64,000 bases of DNA from Sphaerotilus hippei (GCF_003201595.1 NZ_QJJS01000008.1:62001-126000); one strand, 5' to 3'. Positions 37,729-48,462 are shown, counted from the stretch's first letter. Program-made: numbers and translations. Notes: generated by a model not told the origin, from the letters alone.

Positions 37729-38688
37729 TCAGAGGCCGGTGTCGCCCCGCTCCATCAGTTCACGGTGGCGCTGGATGAATTCGCGGTAGGTATCGATGCC
37801 GCGCAGCTGCAGCACGGTGTTGCGCACGGCCGCCTCGACCAGCACCGCCAGGTTGCGGCCGGCATCGACGGCGATGACCACCTTGCGCACGTTCATGCTG
37901 AGCAGCTCCTCGTAGAGCGGCTCGTAGGGCAGGCGCTCGAAGTCGCGGTCCAGCGTCTCCTTGCGCACCAGGTGCACGATGAGCTTGAGCCGCATCTTCC
38001 GGCGCACCGCCGTCTCGCCGAAGATGGCCTTGATGTCGAGCAGGCCGATGCCCCGCACCTCGAGCAGGTTGCGCAGCAGGTCGGGACAGCGCCCCTCGAT
38101 CGCCGACTGCGAGACCCGGTAGAGGTCGACCACGTCGTCGGCCACCAGGCCGTGGCCACGCGAGACCAGTTCCAGGCCGAGTTCGCTCTTGCCCAGCCCC
38201 GATTCGCCGGTCAGCAGCACGCCCAGGCCCAGGATGTCCATGAACACCCCGTGGCGCGAGGTGCGTTCGGCGAAGTGCTGGCCGAGGTAGCCTCGCAGCA
38301 CGTCGATCACGTGCCCCGCCGAGTCGCGGGTGCTGAACAGCGGGATGTCGGCGCGCTCGCACATGGCCACCAGCCGGTCGGGAGCGGCGCAGCCATCGGC
38401 CACGATCAGCACCGGCGGCTCGAGCGTGACGATGCGCGAGATGCGGCGCTCCTGGGTCTCCTGGTCGGTGGCCTCCAGATAAGCCACCTCGCGACGCCCG
38501 ACGATCTGAACCCGGTAGGGATGGATGTAGTTGAGGTAGCCGACCAGATCGGCCGACGACTGGGCGTCGCGCACCGCGACCTCGTCGAAGCGGCGCTCCG
38601 GGTGGGCATGCCCGGCGATCCACTCCCACTTGAGCGACGCCCGATGGGCGTCGAACAAGGCTTCAGCGCTGATGACGGTCGGCTTCAA
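37729..38688 (-). CDS. hprK: HPr kinase/phosphorylase
   Basis: A 319-residue bifunctional enzyme acting on Ser46 of HPr in the truncated PTS of proteobacteria. It shows the P-loop [14 protein letters not shown], the following [11 protein letters not shown], and the HprK signature [18 protein letters not shown] chose TTG at 38688 because [12 protein letters not shown] aligns with remembered homologue starts; another TTG at 38712 adds eight residues, and no ATG is available. It follows ptsN, as in other Burkholderiales. HPr itself is not encoded in this window. Confidence 0.93.
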   Translation of the reverse strand: MKPTVISAEALFDAHRASLKWEWIAGHAHPERRFDEVAVRDAQSSADLVGYLNYIHPYRVQIVGRREVAYLEATDQETQERRISRIVTLEPPVLIVADGCAAPDRLVAMCERADIPLFSTRDSAGHVIDVLRGYLGQHFAERTSRHGVFMDILGLGVLLTGESGLGKSELGLELVSRGHGLVADDVVDLYRVSQSAIEGRCPDLLRNLLEVRGIGLLDIKAIFGETAVRRKMRLKLIVHLVRKETLDRDFERLPYEPLYEELLSMNVRKVVIAVDAGRNLAVLVEAAVRNTVLQLRGIDTYREFIQRHRELMERGDTGL

Positions 38689-38724
38689 GCCCGGACCCGT
38701 GGAGGCGTACAAACCGTTCGCCGT

Positions 38725-39195
38725 TCAGGCGACCGATTTCAGCGGTTCCCACCGCGAGATCAATTCATGGACCTGCAGCGGATCGGTCTCGGTCTTGAGT
38801 CGCTCGCGCAGGTCACGATCGGACAGCAGCTCGGCGATCTCGGAGAGGATCTCCAGGTGGCGCTGCGTGGCGGCCTCGGGCACCAGCAGGAAGATCATCA
38901 GCACGACCGGCTCGTCGTCCGGCGCCTCGAAGGCGATCGGCTGGCTGACACGGATGACGGCCGCCAGCGGATTCTTCAGGCCCTTGATGCGGCCGTGCGG
39001 AATGGCGACGCCATGCCCCAGACCGGTCGAGCCCAGACGCTCGCGGGCGAACAGGTTGTCGGTGACCGTGGCACGGGCAATGGCGTGCTGGTTCTCGAAC
39101 AGCAGACCGGCCTGCTCGAACGCGCGCTTCTTGCTGGAGGCTTCAACGTTCACCAGAACGTTGGCGGCCGGGAGGATAGCGGCTAGACGGTTCAT
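38725..39195 (-). CDS. ptsN: PTS IIA-like nitrogen-regulatory protein
   Basis: A 156-residue EIIA-Ntr protein, phosphorylated on the conserved His67 in GHGVAIPHGRI. It begins MNRLAAILPAANVLV and retains the closing ILSEIAELLSD region. It is a regulator rather than a sugar transporter component. It lies upstream of hprK and downstream of hpf, but a strong terminator separates it from hpf, so it probably has its own promoter in the 175 bases before its ATG. Confidence 0.94.
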   Translation of the reverse strand: MNRLAAILPAANVLVNVEASSKKRAFEQAGLLFENQHAIARATVTDNLFARERLGSTGLGHGVAIPHGRIKGLKNPLAAVIRVSQPIAFEAPDDEPVVLMIFLLVPEAATQRHLEILSEIAELLSDRDLRERLKTETDPLQVHELISRWEPLKSVA

Positions 39196-39369
39196 CGAGG
39201 ACAAAGCGCCGTTTCAGACTGAGACTTTGGCGAGCGCTGCGCAGGTGGTCGGGAGTGGGATTATAAGAATCACGCGGAAACCAGTGCGAACCAGATCTCC
39301 CGTATTTCATGGGTCATGGAGCCGGGTTGCCTGTGAACAACACCGCCAGATCGCGAAGACCTGCACAAA

Positions 39370-39398
39370 ATGAAAAACGGCCCTGCTTGACAGGGCCG
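39370..39398 (-). terminator. Intrinsic terminator after hpf
   Basis: The arms cggccctg (39378-39385) and cagggccg (39391-39398), with a five-base loop, form a perfect eight-base-pair stem. On the minus strand it is followed directly by five T (39373-39377), then cattttg. It lies 29 bases past the hpf stop and separates hpf from ptsN. Confidence 0.9.
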
Positions 39399-39426
39399 CC
39401 CTCGCATGATCAGGACCGCAGGGGCA

Positions 39427-39774
39427 TCACGCCGCCTCGTCGGCCATCACTTCACGCTTGAGCGTGTGGTGGTGGTGGTCCTGAAGCTTGTCCTTGTGTC
39501 GCATGACCTGACGGTCGAGCTTGTCCATCAACTGATCGATGGCCGCATACAGGTCCTCGTTGCTGGCTTCGACAAAGATCTCCTTGCCCTTGGTGTGGAG
39601 AGTGACTTCGGCACGCTGACGACGATCCTTCTCCTTCTGCTTTTCCACTGTCAACAGGACGTTGATATCGACGACTTGATCAAAATGTCGGGTGACCCGG
39701 TCCATCTTCGTGAGCACGTATTCGCGCAGCGAAGAGGTCACTTCCAGATGATGTCCGCTGATCGTCAGATTCAT
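39427..39774 (-). CDS. hpf: Ribosome hibernation promoting factor (short form)
   Basis: A 115-residue short HPF that promotes 100S ribosome dimers in stationary phase. It begins [20 protein letters not shown], the standard opening, and ends with a histidine-rich [12 protein letters not shown] tail common in betaproteobacteria. A near-perfect GGAGG ribosome-binding site precedes the ATG at 39774. In many Burkholderiales rpoN lies directly upstream; it does not here. Confidence 0.95.
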   Translation of the reverse strand: MNLTISGHHLEVTSSLREYVLTKMDRVTRHFDQVVDINVLLTVEKQKEKDRRQRAEVTLHTKGKEIFVEASNEDLYAAIDQLMDKLDRQVMRHKDKLQDHHHHTLKREVMADEAA

Positions 39775-40247
39775 GGAGCCTCCATTCAAGAGGTTGGTGG
39801 GGAAGATCTGTTCGCTCTCTGGTTCCACCGGGCCGTCTGCCCTTGTGTGAAGCCAGTGTGACAAGTCCCCCTGCGTCTGGCAAGACGGCCGATGCACTTC
39901 CACGTTACGGTGTGTGGGAATGCGCCTGTGCACCGTTTTTGGGATTAATCTGCTGGTTTTCGAGCATTCAGCAGCGCTGGAAAAAGACGCTGCGATGCGG
40001 TGCAGGCCTCCCGGCGTGCAGCCCGTCCACGCAAGAGTGATGCCGCCCGAGGCGGTGCCATAATCGAGTCGTTACCCGGCTTTTGGAGCGCGACATGGAC
40101 CACAGTCACTCTCGGTGACCGTCCCTCCCGTGTCGACCTGGCCCGCCCAGGTCCGACCCAGACAGGAGTGAGACGGGTTTCCTCATTTTTCTCGTCTTGC
40201 TTGTCTGGTGCACGCTCCGCGTGCACGCCCTCCGCCCAGGAGCCTCG
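39775..40247. promoter_or_regulatory. Divergent intergenic region of hpf and corA with structured corA leader
   Basis: A 473-base region with no supported gene. A candidate -10 (cataat, 40059-40064) faces corA and would leave a leader of about 180 bases. In that leader two hairpins are evident: gacctgg/ccaggtc around 40136-40154, and gtgcacgc/gcgtgcac at 40209-40227. A ccgtccc-type segment near 40121 can also pair with gacggg near 40170. This could be a metal-responsive or thermosensitive leader, but it matches no riboswitch consensus I can name. Confidence 0.45.
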
Positions 40248-41210
40248 ATGCTCAATGTTTTCACGCTGTCCAGCGGCCGTCTGTTCCAGGAAGAGATCGA
40301 CACGCCCGAGGGGCTGGCGCATGTCAGTCCGGTCTGGGTCGACCTCGAAGCCCCGACACCCCAGGAAAAGGGCTGGGTCCAGAGCCGCTTCGGCCTGACG
40401 ATCCCCGATGACGTCGTCGACGAGGACCTCGAGGAATCCGCCCGCTTCTACGAAGAGGACAACGGCGAACTGCACATCCGCTCGGACTTCCTGATCGATG
40501 ACGGCGAGACCCCGCGCAACGTGCGGGTCGCCTTCATCGTGCGCAACAACATCCTCTTTTCGGTGCATGGCGAGGACCTGCCGGTCTTCCGCCTGCTGCG
40601 CCTGCGGGCGCGCCGCATCCCCGCGCTGATCGAGGATGCGAAGGACGTGCTGCTCAAGCTCTACGACGCCGACGCGGAGTACTCGGCCGACGCGCTCGAA
40701 GGCATCTACGACTCGCTGGAGAAGGTCAGCGCGCGGGTGCTCAAGCACGACGTGGACGACCGGGCAGCGGGCGAGGCCCTGTCGGCCATCGCGCACGAGG
40801 AGGATCTGAACGGCCGCATCCGGCGCAACGTGATGGACACGCGCCGGGCGGTCAGCTTCATGCTGCGCAGCCGCATGCTCAACGCCGAACAGTTCGAGGA
40901 AGCCCGCCAGATCCTGCGCGACATCGACTCGCTGGACAGCCACACCGCCTTCCTGTTCGACAAGATCAACTTCCTGATGGACGCCACGGTCGGCTTCATC
41001 AACATCAACCAGAACAAGATCATCAAGATCTTCTCGGTGGCCAGCGTGGCGCTGCTGCCGCCCACGCTGATCGCCAGCGTCTACGGCATGAACTTCCAGC
41101 ACATGCCGGAGCTGAGCCAGCGCTGGGGCTATCCGTTCGCGCTCACGCTGATGGCGCTGTCGGTGGCGGCTCCGCTGCTGTACTTCCGCAAGAAGGGCTG
41201 GATGCGCTGA
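40248..41210 (+). CDS. corA: CorA-family magnesium/cobalt transporter
   Basis: A 320-residue CorA-type divalent cation channel. A cytoplasmic alpha/beta and helical domain occupies residues 1-255. Two C-terminal membrane helices (about 260-285 and 293-313) are joined by the selectivity loop YGMNFQHMPEL, with the GMN signature, and followed by the basic YFRKKGWMR end. AGGAG precedes the ATG at 40248. It forms a homopentamer in the inner membrane. It converges on the NTF2-like gene with a 16-base gap. Confidence 0.95.
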   Translation: MLNVFTLSSGRLFQEEIDTPEGLAHVSPVWVDLEAPTPQEKGWVQSRFGLTIPDDVVDEDLEESARFYEEDNGELHIRSDFLIDDGETPRNVRVAFIVRNNILFSVHGEDLPVFRLLRLRARRIPALIEDAKDVLLKLYDADAEYSADALEGIYDSLEKVSARVLKHDVDDRAAGEALSAIAHEEDLNGRIRRNVMDTRRAVSFMLRSRMLNAEQFEEARQILRDIDSLDSHTAFLFDKINFLMDATVGFININQNKIIKIFSVASVALLPPTLIASVYGMNFQHMPELSQRWGYPFALTLMALSVAAPLLYFRKKGWMR

Positions 41211-41233
41211 GCGGCCGCTCGCCGGCTCAGCGC
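41204..41233. repeat. Inverted repeat containing both convergent stop codons
   Basis: The arms gcgctgagc (41204-41212) and gctcagcgc (41225-41233) are perfect nine-base complements. The corA stop (41208-41210) lies in the left arm and the NTF2-like gene's stop (41227-41229) in the right. There is no T tract, so it may act as a shared transcript 3' end without being a classical terminator. Confidence 0.6.
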
Positions 41234-41682
41234 GAGCGCAGCCGGCGCTGCAGCCAGCGCATCAGCACCCCGAGCACCGGCAGCTGGGCGTACAGCTCCT
41301 CGGCCGCATCCCAGTAGTCGCGGTGCCAGGCCACCCGCCCGTCGGGCGCAAAACGCAGCTGTGACGTGCCACGCACCTGCAGCGGCACGGCACGAGGCGA
41401 CAGGGCGAAGCTGAACGTCCAGGTCAGGAAACACTGGTCCCCCTCAGCCACGATGTCGTGCACCACGAAGCGGGGTCCGTGCAGCACCTCGAACATGTGC
41501 GCGAAGATCCGGCGGATCGCGGCCAGGCCACTCACCTCGTTGAACGGATCCTTGAACCAGGCCTGTTCGCTGTAGAGCTGCGCCAGCCGGTCCAGATCGG
41601 CGGGCTGCAGGGCCTCGTAGAAGCGCACCACCGCCTCGACCCGCGGATCGGCATGGCGCAGGGCGGACCCAGGGCCGCTCAC
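41227..41682 (-). CDS. NTF2/SnoaL-like protein
   Basis: A 151-residue protein with the NTF2-like cone fold. It opens with a helix (VEAVVRFYEALQPADLDRLAQLYSE), then AWFKDPFNEVSGLAAIRRIFAHMFE, then beta strands ending with VAWHRDYWDAAEELY. Such proteins bind small hydrophobic ligands or act as isomerases or hydrolases; the reaction here is unknown. Its start overlaps the SDR stop (ATGA), and it is the last gene of the lipid-modification operon. Confidence 0.8.
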   Translation of the reverse strand: MSGPGSALRHADPRVEAVVRFYEALQPADLDRLAQLYSEQAWFKDPFNEVSGLAAIRRIFAHMFEVLHGPRFVVHDIVAEGDQCFLTWTFSFALSPRAVPLQVRGTSQLRFAPDGRVAWHRDYWDAAEELYAQLPVLGVLMRWLQRRLRSR

Positions 41683-42452
41683 AGGCCGGTCCCCTTGCGG
41701 ATCAGCCCAAAGTACAGCCGGTCGGGCAGCAGCCCGAGCAGCTTCAGGAACCGGCTGAAGCGTTTCGGGAAGTGGATCTCGAAGTCTCCGGCCGCCCAGC
41801 CACTCAGGATCTGCCGGGCCGCCTCGTCGGGCGTGATCAGCGCGGGCATCACGAACGGGTTCTGCGCCGTCAGCGGCGTCGCCACGAAGCCGGGGTTGAT
41901 CACCGACACGCCCAGACCCTGGTCATGCAGGTCCATCCACAGCACCTCGGCCAACCCGATCAGCGCGGCCTTGGTCGGCCCGTAGGCCAGTGCATTGGGC
42001 AGGCCGCGGTAGCCGGCCACGCTGGCGACCAGGCTGAGGTGACCGGCCCGCTGGCGCAGCAGCACCGGCAGCACGGCATCCAGCACGTTCAGCGCGCCGA
42101 CGTAGTTGACCTGCTGATGGCGCAGCATGTCCGCCAGGTCAAAGGCCGTGGCGCGCTGGGGCCGGTAGTGGCCGGCGCAGACCATCACCAGGTCGAGCCG
42201 ACCGGTGGCGGCCAGCAGGTCGTCGCAGGCCTGGCCGATCTGCTCGCGCGAGGTCACGTCCGCCGGCAGCGCCAGCGCGCCCGGATGGCGCTGCACGAAC
42301 TGCTGCAGCGGGGCGGTCTGCCGGGCGCTGACCACGACCCGGGCGCCACGCGCGGCCAGCAGCCCGGCCGTGGCCAGGCCGATGCCGCTGGAGGCGCCCA
42401 CCACCCAGGCCACCTGGCCCGACCAGTCGCGCAATGCGGGATTGAGGCTCAT
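41679..42452 (-). CDS. Short-chain dehydrogenase/reductase
   Basis: A 257-residue classical SDR. The cofactor motif GASSGIG is at 19-25, catalytic Ser144 lies in LVASVAGY, and Y157-x3-K161 in AYGPTKAAL. An Asn-Tyr-Val-Gly-Ala helix precedes them. The C-terminus is hydrophobic (FLKLLGLLPDRLYFGLI), suggesting contact with membrane or lipid. SDR genes recur in fatty-acid-modification operons of this composition; the substrate is probably a lipid-derived alcohol or ketone, by inference. Confidence 0.88.
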   Translation of the reverse strand: MSLNPALRDWSGQVAWVVGASSGIGLATAGLLAARGARVVVSARQTAPLQQFVQRHPGALALPADVTSREQIGQACDDLLAATGRLDLVMVCAGHYRPQRATAFDLADMLRHQQVNYVGALNVLDAVLPVLLRQRAGHLSLVASVAGYRGLPNALAYGPTKAALIGLAEVLWMDLHDQGLGVSVINPGFVATPLTAQNPFVMPALITPDEAARQILSGWAAGDFEIHFPKRFSRFLKLLGLLPDRLYFGLIRKGTGL

Positions 42453-42467
42453 GTGCTGATCCTGCGC

Positions 42468-43018
42468 TCAGGGCTTGTGGAAGGACAGCGTGACCTCGCC
42501 CAGGCGGATGCCGAACTTGCTCATCGTCGCGCGGTTGAGCATCACCTGGCGATCCATCAGGTACATCCAGTCGTCGAACTGCACCTCGTAGGTCGTGCCG
42601 TCGACCGGCAGCCGCAGCGTGTACTGCCAGCGCAGTGCATTGCCCGCCGCTTCCCCCTTCGCCTCGCCCAGCACGTCGTCGGCCCGGCCGACATAACGGC
42701 CGTCGGCCTGGCGCGAGAGGCGCCAGACCCGGCGCTCGGTCTGGCCATCGCTGTAGGTGAAGTCCTCCTCGAGCACACCCTGGTCACCCTGCCAGCGGCC
42801 GACCATGCGCACCGTGAAACGCCGCTTGACCGCTCCGGAGCGGTCGGTGAACAGGCCATGGGCGGTGAGTTCGCCGTTGAAATACTCGCGCAGGTCGAGC
42901 ACCGGCGTCTGGCCCGTGTAGTCCTGCACCTGCGGGCCGGCGCAGCCCCCCAGCACGAGCGAACCCGCCAGGGCCGCCGCCGCCAGCAGGGACCGTCGCC
43001 ACGCACATCGTCTTGCCA

Positions 43019-43019
<1 letters not shown>
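42468..43019 (-). CDS. DUF3833-like lipoprotein
   Basis: A 183-residue lipoprotein: the signal peptide ends in LVLGGC, giving Cys26. The mature part begins YTGQTPVLDLREYFNGELTAHG and contains repeated beta strands (RRFTVRMVGRW, EEDFTYSDGQTERRVWRL, WMYLMDRQVMLNRATMSKFG), the pattern of DUF3833 proteins. The family is lipocalin-like in outline and is commonly linked to CFA-synthase operons. The start overlaps the MFS stop. Function is unknown, plausibly carrying or binding a modified lipid. Confidence 0.82.
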
Positions 43020-44337
<1,318 letters not shown>

Positions 44338-44341
<4 letters not shown>

Positions 44342-44919
44342 GGCGTGCCCAGCAAGGCCGCCCGCAGCGCCGGCTCGGGGCTGCGGGTCGACAGCCAGAT
44401 GCCGAAGAACAGCCGGGCGAATTCCGCATCGGCCACCGAGCCGACCGGGCGGCCGTTGAACAGGAAGGTCGCCACGCCCGACGCACTGCGGTGGTGGCCG
44501 ACCAGCCGGTCACCGGCCTGCACATCCGGGAAGATCGATTTCATCGCGGCCAGCCAGGCCGACTCCTGTGCCGGCTCGATGCGGCCGACCCGCCGCATCT
44601 CCTGCAGTGAACGCTCGGCGATGCCCGCCCCGTCGAGCGTGCGGGCATAGGCCAGCTCGAGCGCGAAGTCCCCGGCGGCATAACGCTCGGCCGTCAGCGC
44701 CGGCGCCGACTCGGGCACCCAGAGCCGGGCCTCGTAGATGCGCAGACCGAACCAGCGGAACTGCATGCGGCCCTGCTGCCGCACCGGGCCGAGCAGCGCG
44801 CCCAGTTCGGCCGGTGCGGTGGCCGCGCGGGCCGGCCGGGCGGCCCAGGGCAGTGCCGACAGCGCTGCCAGGCGCAGCAGCTGCCGGCGCCGCTGGAGGT
44901 GACCGGGCTGCGCAGCCAT
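44338..44919 (-). CDS. Chalcone-isomerase-like periplasmic protein
   Basis: A 193-residue protein with an arginine-rich signal region (RRRQLLRLAALSALPWAARPARA) suggesting export. The mature part fits the chalcone isomerase-like family: FRWFGLRIYEARLWVPE, then LELAYARTLDGAGIAERSLQEMRRVG, then ATFLFNGRPVGSVADAEFARLFFGIWLS. Bacterial members are mostly non-catalytic fatty-acid-binding-type proteins. The ATG at 44919 lies one base before the CFA stop; longer readings overlap CFA. Confidence 0.85.
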
Positions 44920-44920
44920 C

Positions 44921-46273
44921 TCAGACCCGTTCCGGCTTGCGCAGCGTGAACTGCATGACATTGGTGTTGCCAGTATCGAAGGCGGCTTCGCAGTAGCAGA
45001 GATAGAACGCCCAGGTCCGGGCAAAACGCTCATCGAAGCCCAGGCGCTGCACCGAGACCTGCTCGGCCAGGAAACGCTGGCGCCACCGGCGCAGGGTCTC
45101 GGCATAGTCCGCACCGAAGGCGAAGCTGCGCTCGACGATCAGTCCGGCCCGCTCGGCGGCGCGGCGGAACTCGGTCTCGCTGGGCAGCAACCCGCCCGGG
45201 AAGATGTACTGCTGGATGAAGTCGGTCGAGCGTGCATAGGACTCGAACAGGTCGTCGCGGATGGTGATGCTCTGGATGCAGGCCCGGCCGCCCGGCTTCA
45301 GGCAGCGCGCGACGGTCTCGAAATAGGACGGCCAGTAGCTGCGGCCCACCGCCTCGAACATCTCGATGGACAGCACCGCGTCGAAGGGCTCGTCGCGGAT
45401 GTCGCGGTAGTCCTGCAGGCGCAGGTCGGCCCGATCGCTCGTGCCCACGCGCCGCAGGCGTTCCTGCGCCCAGGCCAGCTGCTCGGTCGACAGCGTCACG
45501 CCGGTGACCGAGGCCCCGGCATCGCGCGTGGCGATCTCGGCCAGCGCCCCCCAGCCGCAGCCGATCTCGAGCACCCGCGGTGCGGGTGACGCCGCATCGG
45601 TCGGACCCCCGACCGGCACTCCGGCCTCGCGCAGCGCGCGGTGGACCTTGGCGTGCTGCGCCCGGACCAGATCGCCGTCGAGCCGCCCCTCGAACCAGGC
45701 GCTGGAGTAGTTCATCGTCTCGTCCAGCCAGCGGGCATAGAACGCGTTGCCCAGGTCGTAGTGGGCGTGGATGTTGCGCCGGCTGCCGGCGCGGGTGTTG
45801 CGGTTGCGCCAGTGGCGCAGGCGGCTCAGCAGCGAGCCCCACCAGGAGCCGTAGACCAGCGACTCGAGCTGGTCGCGGTTGTGGATGAACAGGCGCAGCA
45901 GGCCGGCCAGGTCGGGCGTGCTCCAGTCTCCGGCGATGTAGGTCTCGCCCACGCCGACATCACCGCGGGCCGCCGCCGCACCGAACAGCGACCAGTTGTG
46001 CAGGCGCAGCACCGCCAGCGGCTCGGCACCCTGGCCCAGGTGCAGGTGTCCGCCGCCCGGCAGGTGCAGCTCCAGCTGGCCATGCTGCATGCGGTCGAGC
46101 AGGCGCAGGGCCGCACGCGCGATCGCCGGTGCGTCGGCGGGAACGGTGGCCGGCGACACCGCAGCGGCGGTCGCCACCGCATGGGGCCAGTCGGAGGAGC
46201 AGGGACGGGTCGTGGCGGTGGTGCTCATGGGGAAGGACGGGTTGGAGAGACGGGACACGGGCGCTCGGCTCAT
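44921..46273 (-). CDS. cfa: Cyclopropane-fatty-acid-synthase-like SAM methyltransferase
   Basis: A 450-residue CFA-synthase-family enzyme methylating unsaturated acyl chains of membrane phospholipids. An N-terminal lipid-binding domain (about 35-140) precedes HYDLGNAFYARWLDETMNYSSAWF, the SAM motif VLEIGCGWGALAEIA, SIEMFEAVGRSYW and QYIFPGG. The start at 46273 overlaps the DUF1365 stop (ATGA), supporting it over an internal ATG at 46228. In Rhodobacter a homologue in a similar operon (UfaM) makes the methylated intermediate of furan fatty acids, so classical cyclopropane formation is not the only possibility. Confidence 0.88.
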   Translation of the reverse strand: MSRAPVSRLSNPSFPMSTTATTRPCSSDWPHAVATAAAVSPATVPADAPAIARAALRLLDRMQHGQLELHLPGGGHLHLGQGAEPLAVLRLHNWSLFGAAAARGDVGVGETYIAGDWSTPDLAGLLRLFIHNRDQLESLVYGSWWGSLLSRLRHWRNRNTRAGSRRNIHAHYDLGNAFYARWLDETMNYSSAWFEGRLDGDLVRAQHAKVHRALREAGVPVGGPTDAASPAPRVLEIGCGWGALAEIATRDAGASVTGVTLSTEQLAWAQERLRRVGTSDRADLRLQDYRDIRDEPFDAVLSIEMFEAVGRSYWPSYFETVARCLKPGGRACIQSITIRDDLFESYARSTDFIQQYIFPGGLLPSETEFRRAAERAGLIVERSFAFGADYAETLRRWRQRFLAEQVSVQRLGFDERFARTWAFYLCYCEAAFDTGNTNVMQFTLRKPERV

Positions 46274-47043
46274 CGGGTGACCGGGAGCACCGGCGGGGCG
46301 GGCTTGCGGAAGAACGGCACCCGCTTGAGCCACAGTCGCACGGCCTGCAGGTGGATGCGCACGAGGACACCCGCCGTCAGGAAAGGCATCGAGGCCCAGA
46401 GGCGCACGAGGCTGCCGGCCTGCAGCGGCTGCAATTCACCGCTGATGCTGGTCTGCAGCAGCGGCCCTTCGGCATCGTCGTGGTCGACACGCACGACCAG
46501 GCGCCCGGGCTGCGCGCCCCGGTCCGGCGAGCGCATGAACCGGAAGCGGTAGCAGCCCTGCACCGAGCAGAAGGGCGAGACATGGAAGACCTTGGCGGCC
46601 ACCTGCTCGCGGCCCCAGCCCAGCTGAGGCCCCTGCAGCAGGTAGCAGTGGCGCTCGCCGAAGGTGTTGTTGACCTCGGCGACCACCGCCGCCAGGCTGT
46701 CGTCGCGCCGGTGCACGAACCAGAAACTGACCGGCTTGAAGACCACGCCGAACACGCGCGGAAAGGTCTGCAACCAGACCTCGCCGTCACCGTCGTGCAC
46801 GCCCTGCTGCAGCAGCAGGGATTCGAGCCAGGCCAGCGCATCGTCGCCCCCCTCGCCGTGGTCACGATCGTGGAAGCTGACCAGGGCACGGCGATTGCGC
46901 GGCAGTGCCGTGTCGGGTCGCTCCCGCCACGTCCGCATCGGCAGCATCAGGAACCACGTCGGGTAGTGGAAGGCGTGGTGCGCCGGGCGCAGCCGGGTGT
47001 GGCGCACCACGCCCCGGCCGAGCAGCGGTGCAGGCGGCTTCAT
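46270..47043 (-). CDS. DUF1365 family protein
   Basis: A 257-residue protein with the DUF1365 opening GRGVVRHTRLRPAHHAFHYPTWFLML. It then shows LQTFPRVFGVVFKPVSFWFVHRRDD, VAEVNNTFGERHCYLL and KVFHVSPFCSVQGCYRFRF. The family is almost always found between an FAD amine-oxidase-like gene and a CFA-like methyltransferase, as here. Its reaction is not established. Coupled by ATGA overlaps on both sides. Confidence 0.9.
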   Translation of the reverse strand: MKPPAPLLGRGVVRHTRLRPAHHAFHYPTWFLMLPMRTWRERPDTALPRNRRALVSFHDRDHGEGGDDALAWLESLLLQQGVHDGDGEVWLQTFPRVFGVVFKPVSFWFVHRRDDSLAAVVAEVNNTFGERHCYLLQGPQLGWGREQVAAKVFHVSPFCSVQGCYRFRFMRSPDRGAQPGRLVVRVDHDDAEGPLLQTSISGELQPLQAGSLVRLWASMPFLTAGVLVRIHLQAVRLWLKRVPFFRKPAPPVLPVTR

Positions 47044-48359
47044 GCGACCCGCCGTTCGGGCGCCGAGGCCCAGGCCCGCTTCAGGCCGTCGAGCACCCGC
47101 AGGCCGGAGGACAGGCCGTCCTCGTGGAAGCCGTAGCCTCCCCAGGCGCCGCAGAACCAGGTGTGGCGCCGGCCCTGCAGCTCGGCCACCCGGGGCTGGG
47201 CGGCGATCGCGGCCTGGTCGAACACCGGATGGGCGTAGTCGAAGGTGGCCAGCACCTGGTCGGGCCGGGGCTCGCGCACCGGGTTCAGCGACACGATCAC
47301 CGGCTGTGCGAACGGCAGCGGCTGCAGGCGGTCGAGCAGGTAGTGCAGGCAGACGCCCGACTGCTCGAGGGCCTCGGTGGGCGCGTGCTCGTAGTTCCAG
47401 GCGGCCCAGGCCTTGCGGCGGCGCGGCAGCAGCGCCGTGTCGGTGTGCAGCACGGCCCGATTCGGGTGGTAGGTGATCGCACCGAGCACGGCCCGCTCGT
47501 CGGCATCGGCCTGCTCGCCCAGCAAGGCCAGCGCCTGATCCGAATGGCAGGCCAGCACCACCTCGTCGAAGACCTCGGCGCCATGCCGGCTGTGCACCGT
47601 CACCGGCCCGCCGCCGGCCGGCCGATGCAGGCCGGTCACCGGCGACGACAGGCGCACGTCCTGCAGGCGCGGCAGCATGCGACGGATGTACTCGCGTGCA
47701 CCACCGGTGACCGTGTACCACTGCGGCCGGTCGGTCACCTGCAGCAGACCGTGGTTGTGGCAGAAGCGGATCATGGTCGCGATCGGGAAGCGCAGCATCT
47801 GCTCGGTCGGGCAGGACCAGATGCAGCCGATCATCGGCAGGAAATACCAGCGCCGGAACGCGTCGCCGAAGCGGTGTTCATCGAGGAAATCGGCGATGGG
47901 CTGCTGCAGTTCGGCGTCGGCGCCCTGCACCGCCAGGCGGGTGGTCAGCCGGTTGAAACGCATCAGGTCGGCCAGCATGCCGAGGAAGCGGGGCCGCAGC
48001 AGGTTGCGGCGCTGCGCGAAGACGGTGCCGAGGTCACAGCCGCTCCACTCCAGCCCGCCCCCGTCGGCCTGGACCGAAAACGACATGTCCGACGCCGACG
48101 TGTGCACCTGCAGTTCGGCGAACAGCTCGAGCAGCCGCGGGTAGGTGCGGTGGTTGAACACCAGGAAGCCGGTATCGACCCCATGGGTCACGGGCCGCCC
48201 CAGCGCATCGGGCAAGGTCACGTCGACGGTGTGGGTGTGGCCGCCCAGGCGGTCCTCGGCCTCGAACAGGGTGACGCGGCAGCGCTCGTCGGGATGGCTC
48301 AGACGCCACGCCACCGACAGCCCGGCAATGCCCGAGCCCACCACGGCCACCCGTTTCAT
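47040..48359 (-). CDS. FAD-dependent amine-oxidase-like oxidoreductase
   Basis: A 439-residue flavoprotein with the Rossmann motif VVGSGIAGLSVAWRL (GxGxxG at 8-13), GGHTHTVD, and DTGFLVFNHRTYP. The family signature FHEDGLSSGLRVLDGL lies near the C-terminus, where FAD binding closes. It resembles the NAD/FAD-binding proteins that head CFA-associated operons and is likely to oxidise lipid-linked substrates. The ATG at 48359 follows GGAGG by seven bases. It is the first gene of the leftward operon and its transcript would carry an unusually long leader of about 420 bases. Confidence 0.88.
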   Translation of the reverse strand: MKRVAVVGSGIAGLSVAWRLSHPDERCRVTLFEAEDRLGGHTHTVDVTLPDALGRPVTHGVDTGFLVFNHRTYPRLLELFAELQVHTSASDMSFSVQADGGGLEWSGCDLGTVFAQRRNLLRPRFLGMLADLMRFNRLTTRLAVQGADAELQQPIADFLDEHRFGDAFRRWYFLPMIGCIWSCPTEQMLRFPIATMIRFCHNHGLLQVTDRPQWYTVTGGAREYIRRMLPRLQDVRLSSPVTGLHRPAGGGPVTVHSRHGAEVFDEVVLACHSDQALALLGEQADADERAVLGAITYHPNRAVLHTDTALLPRRRKAWAAWNYEHAPTEALEQSGVCLHYLLDRLQPLPFAQPVIVSLNPVREPRPDQVLATFDYAHPVFDQAAIAAQPRVAELQGRRHTWFCGAWGGYGFHEDGLSSGLRVLDGLKRAWASAPERRVA

Positions 48360-48462
48360 GCCCACCTCCGCCGTGCCGCGCGGCGCGCCTGACGGCGGCG
48401 CTTTGCGCCGTCAGGGCCGAGGGGGGAAGGGGGGGATAGAGAAATCGCCGTGCAGCGCCCCA

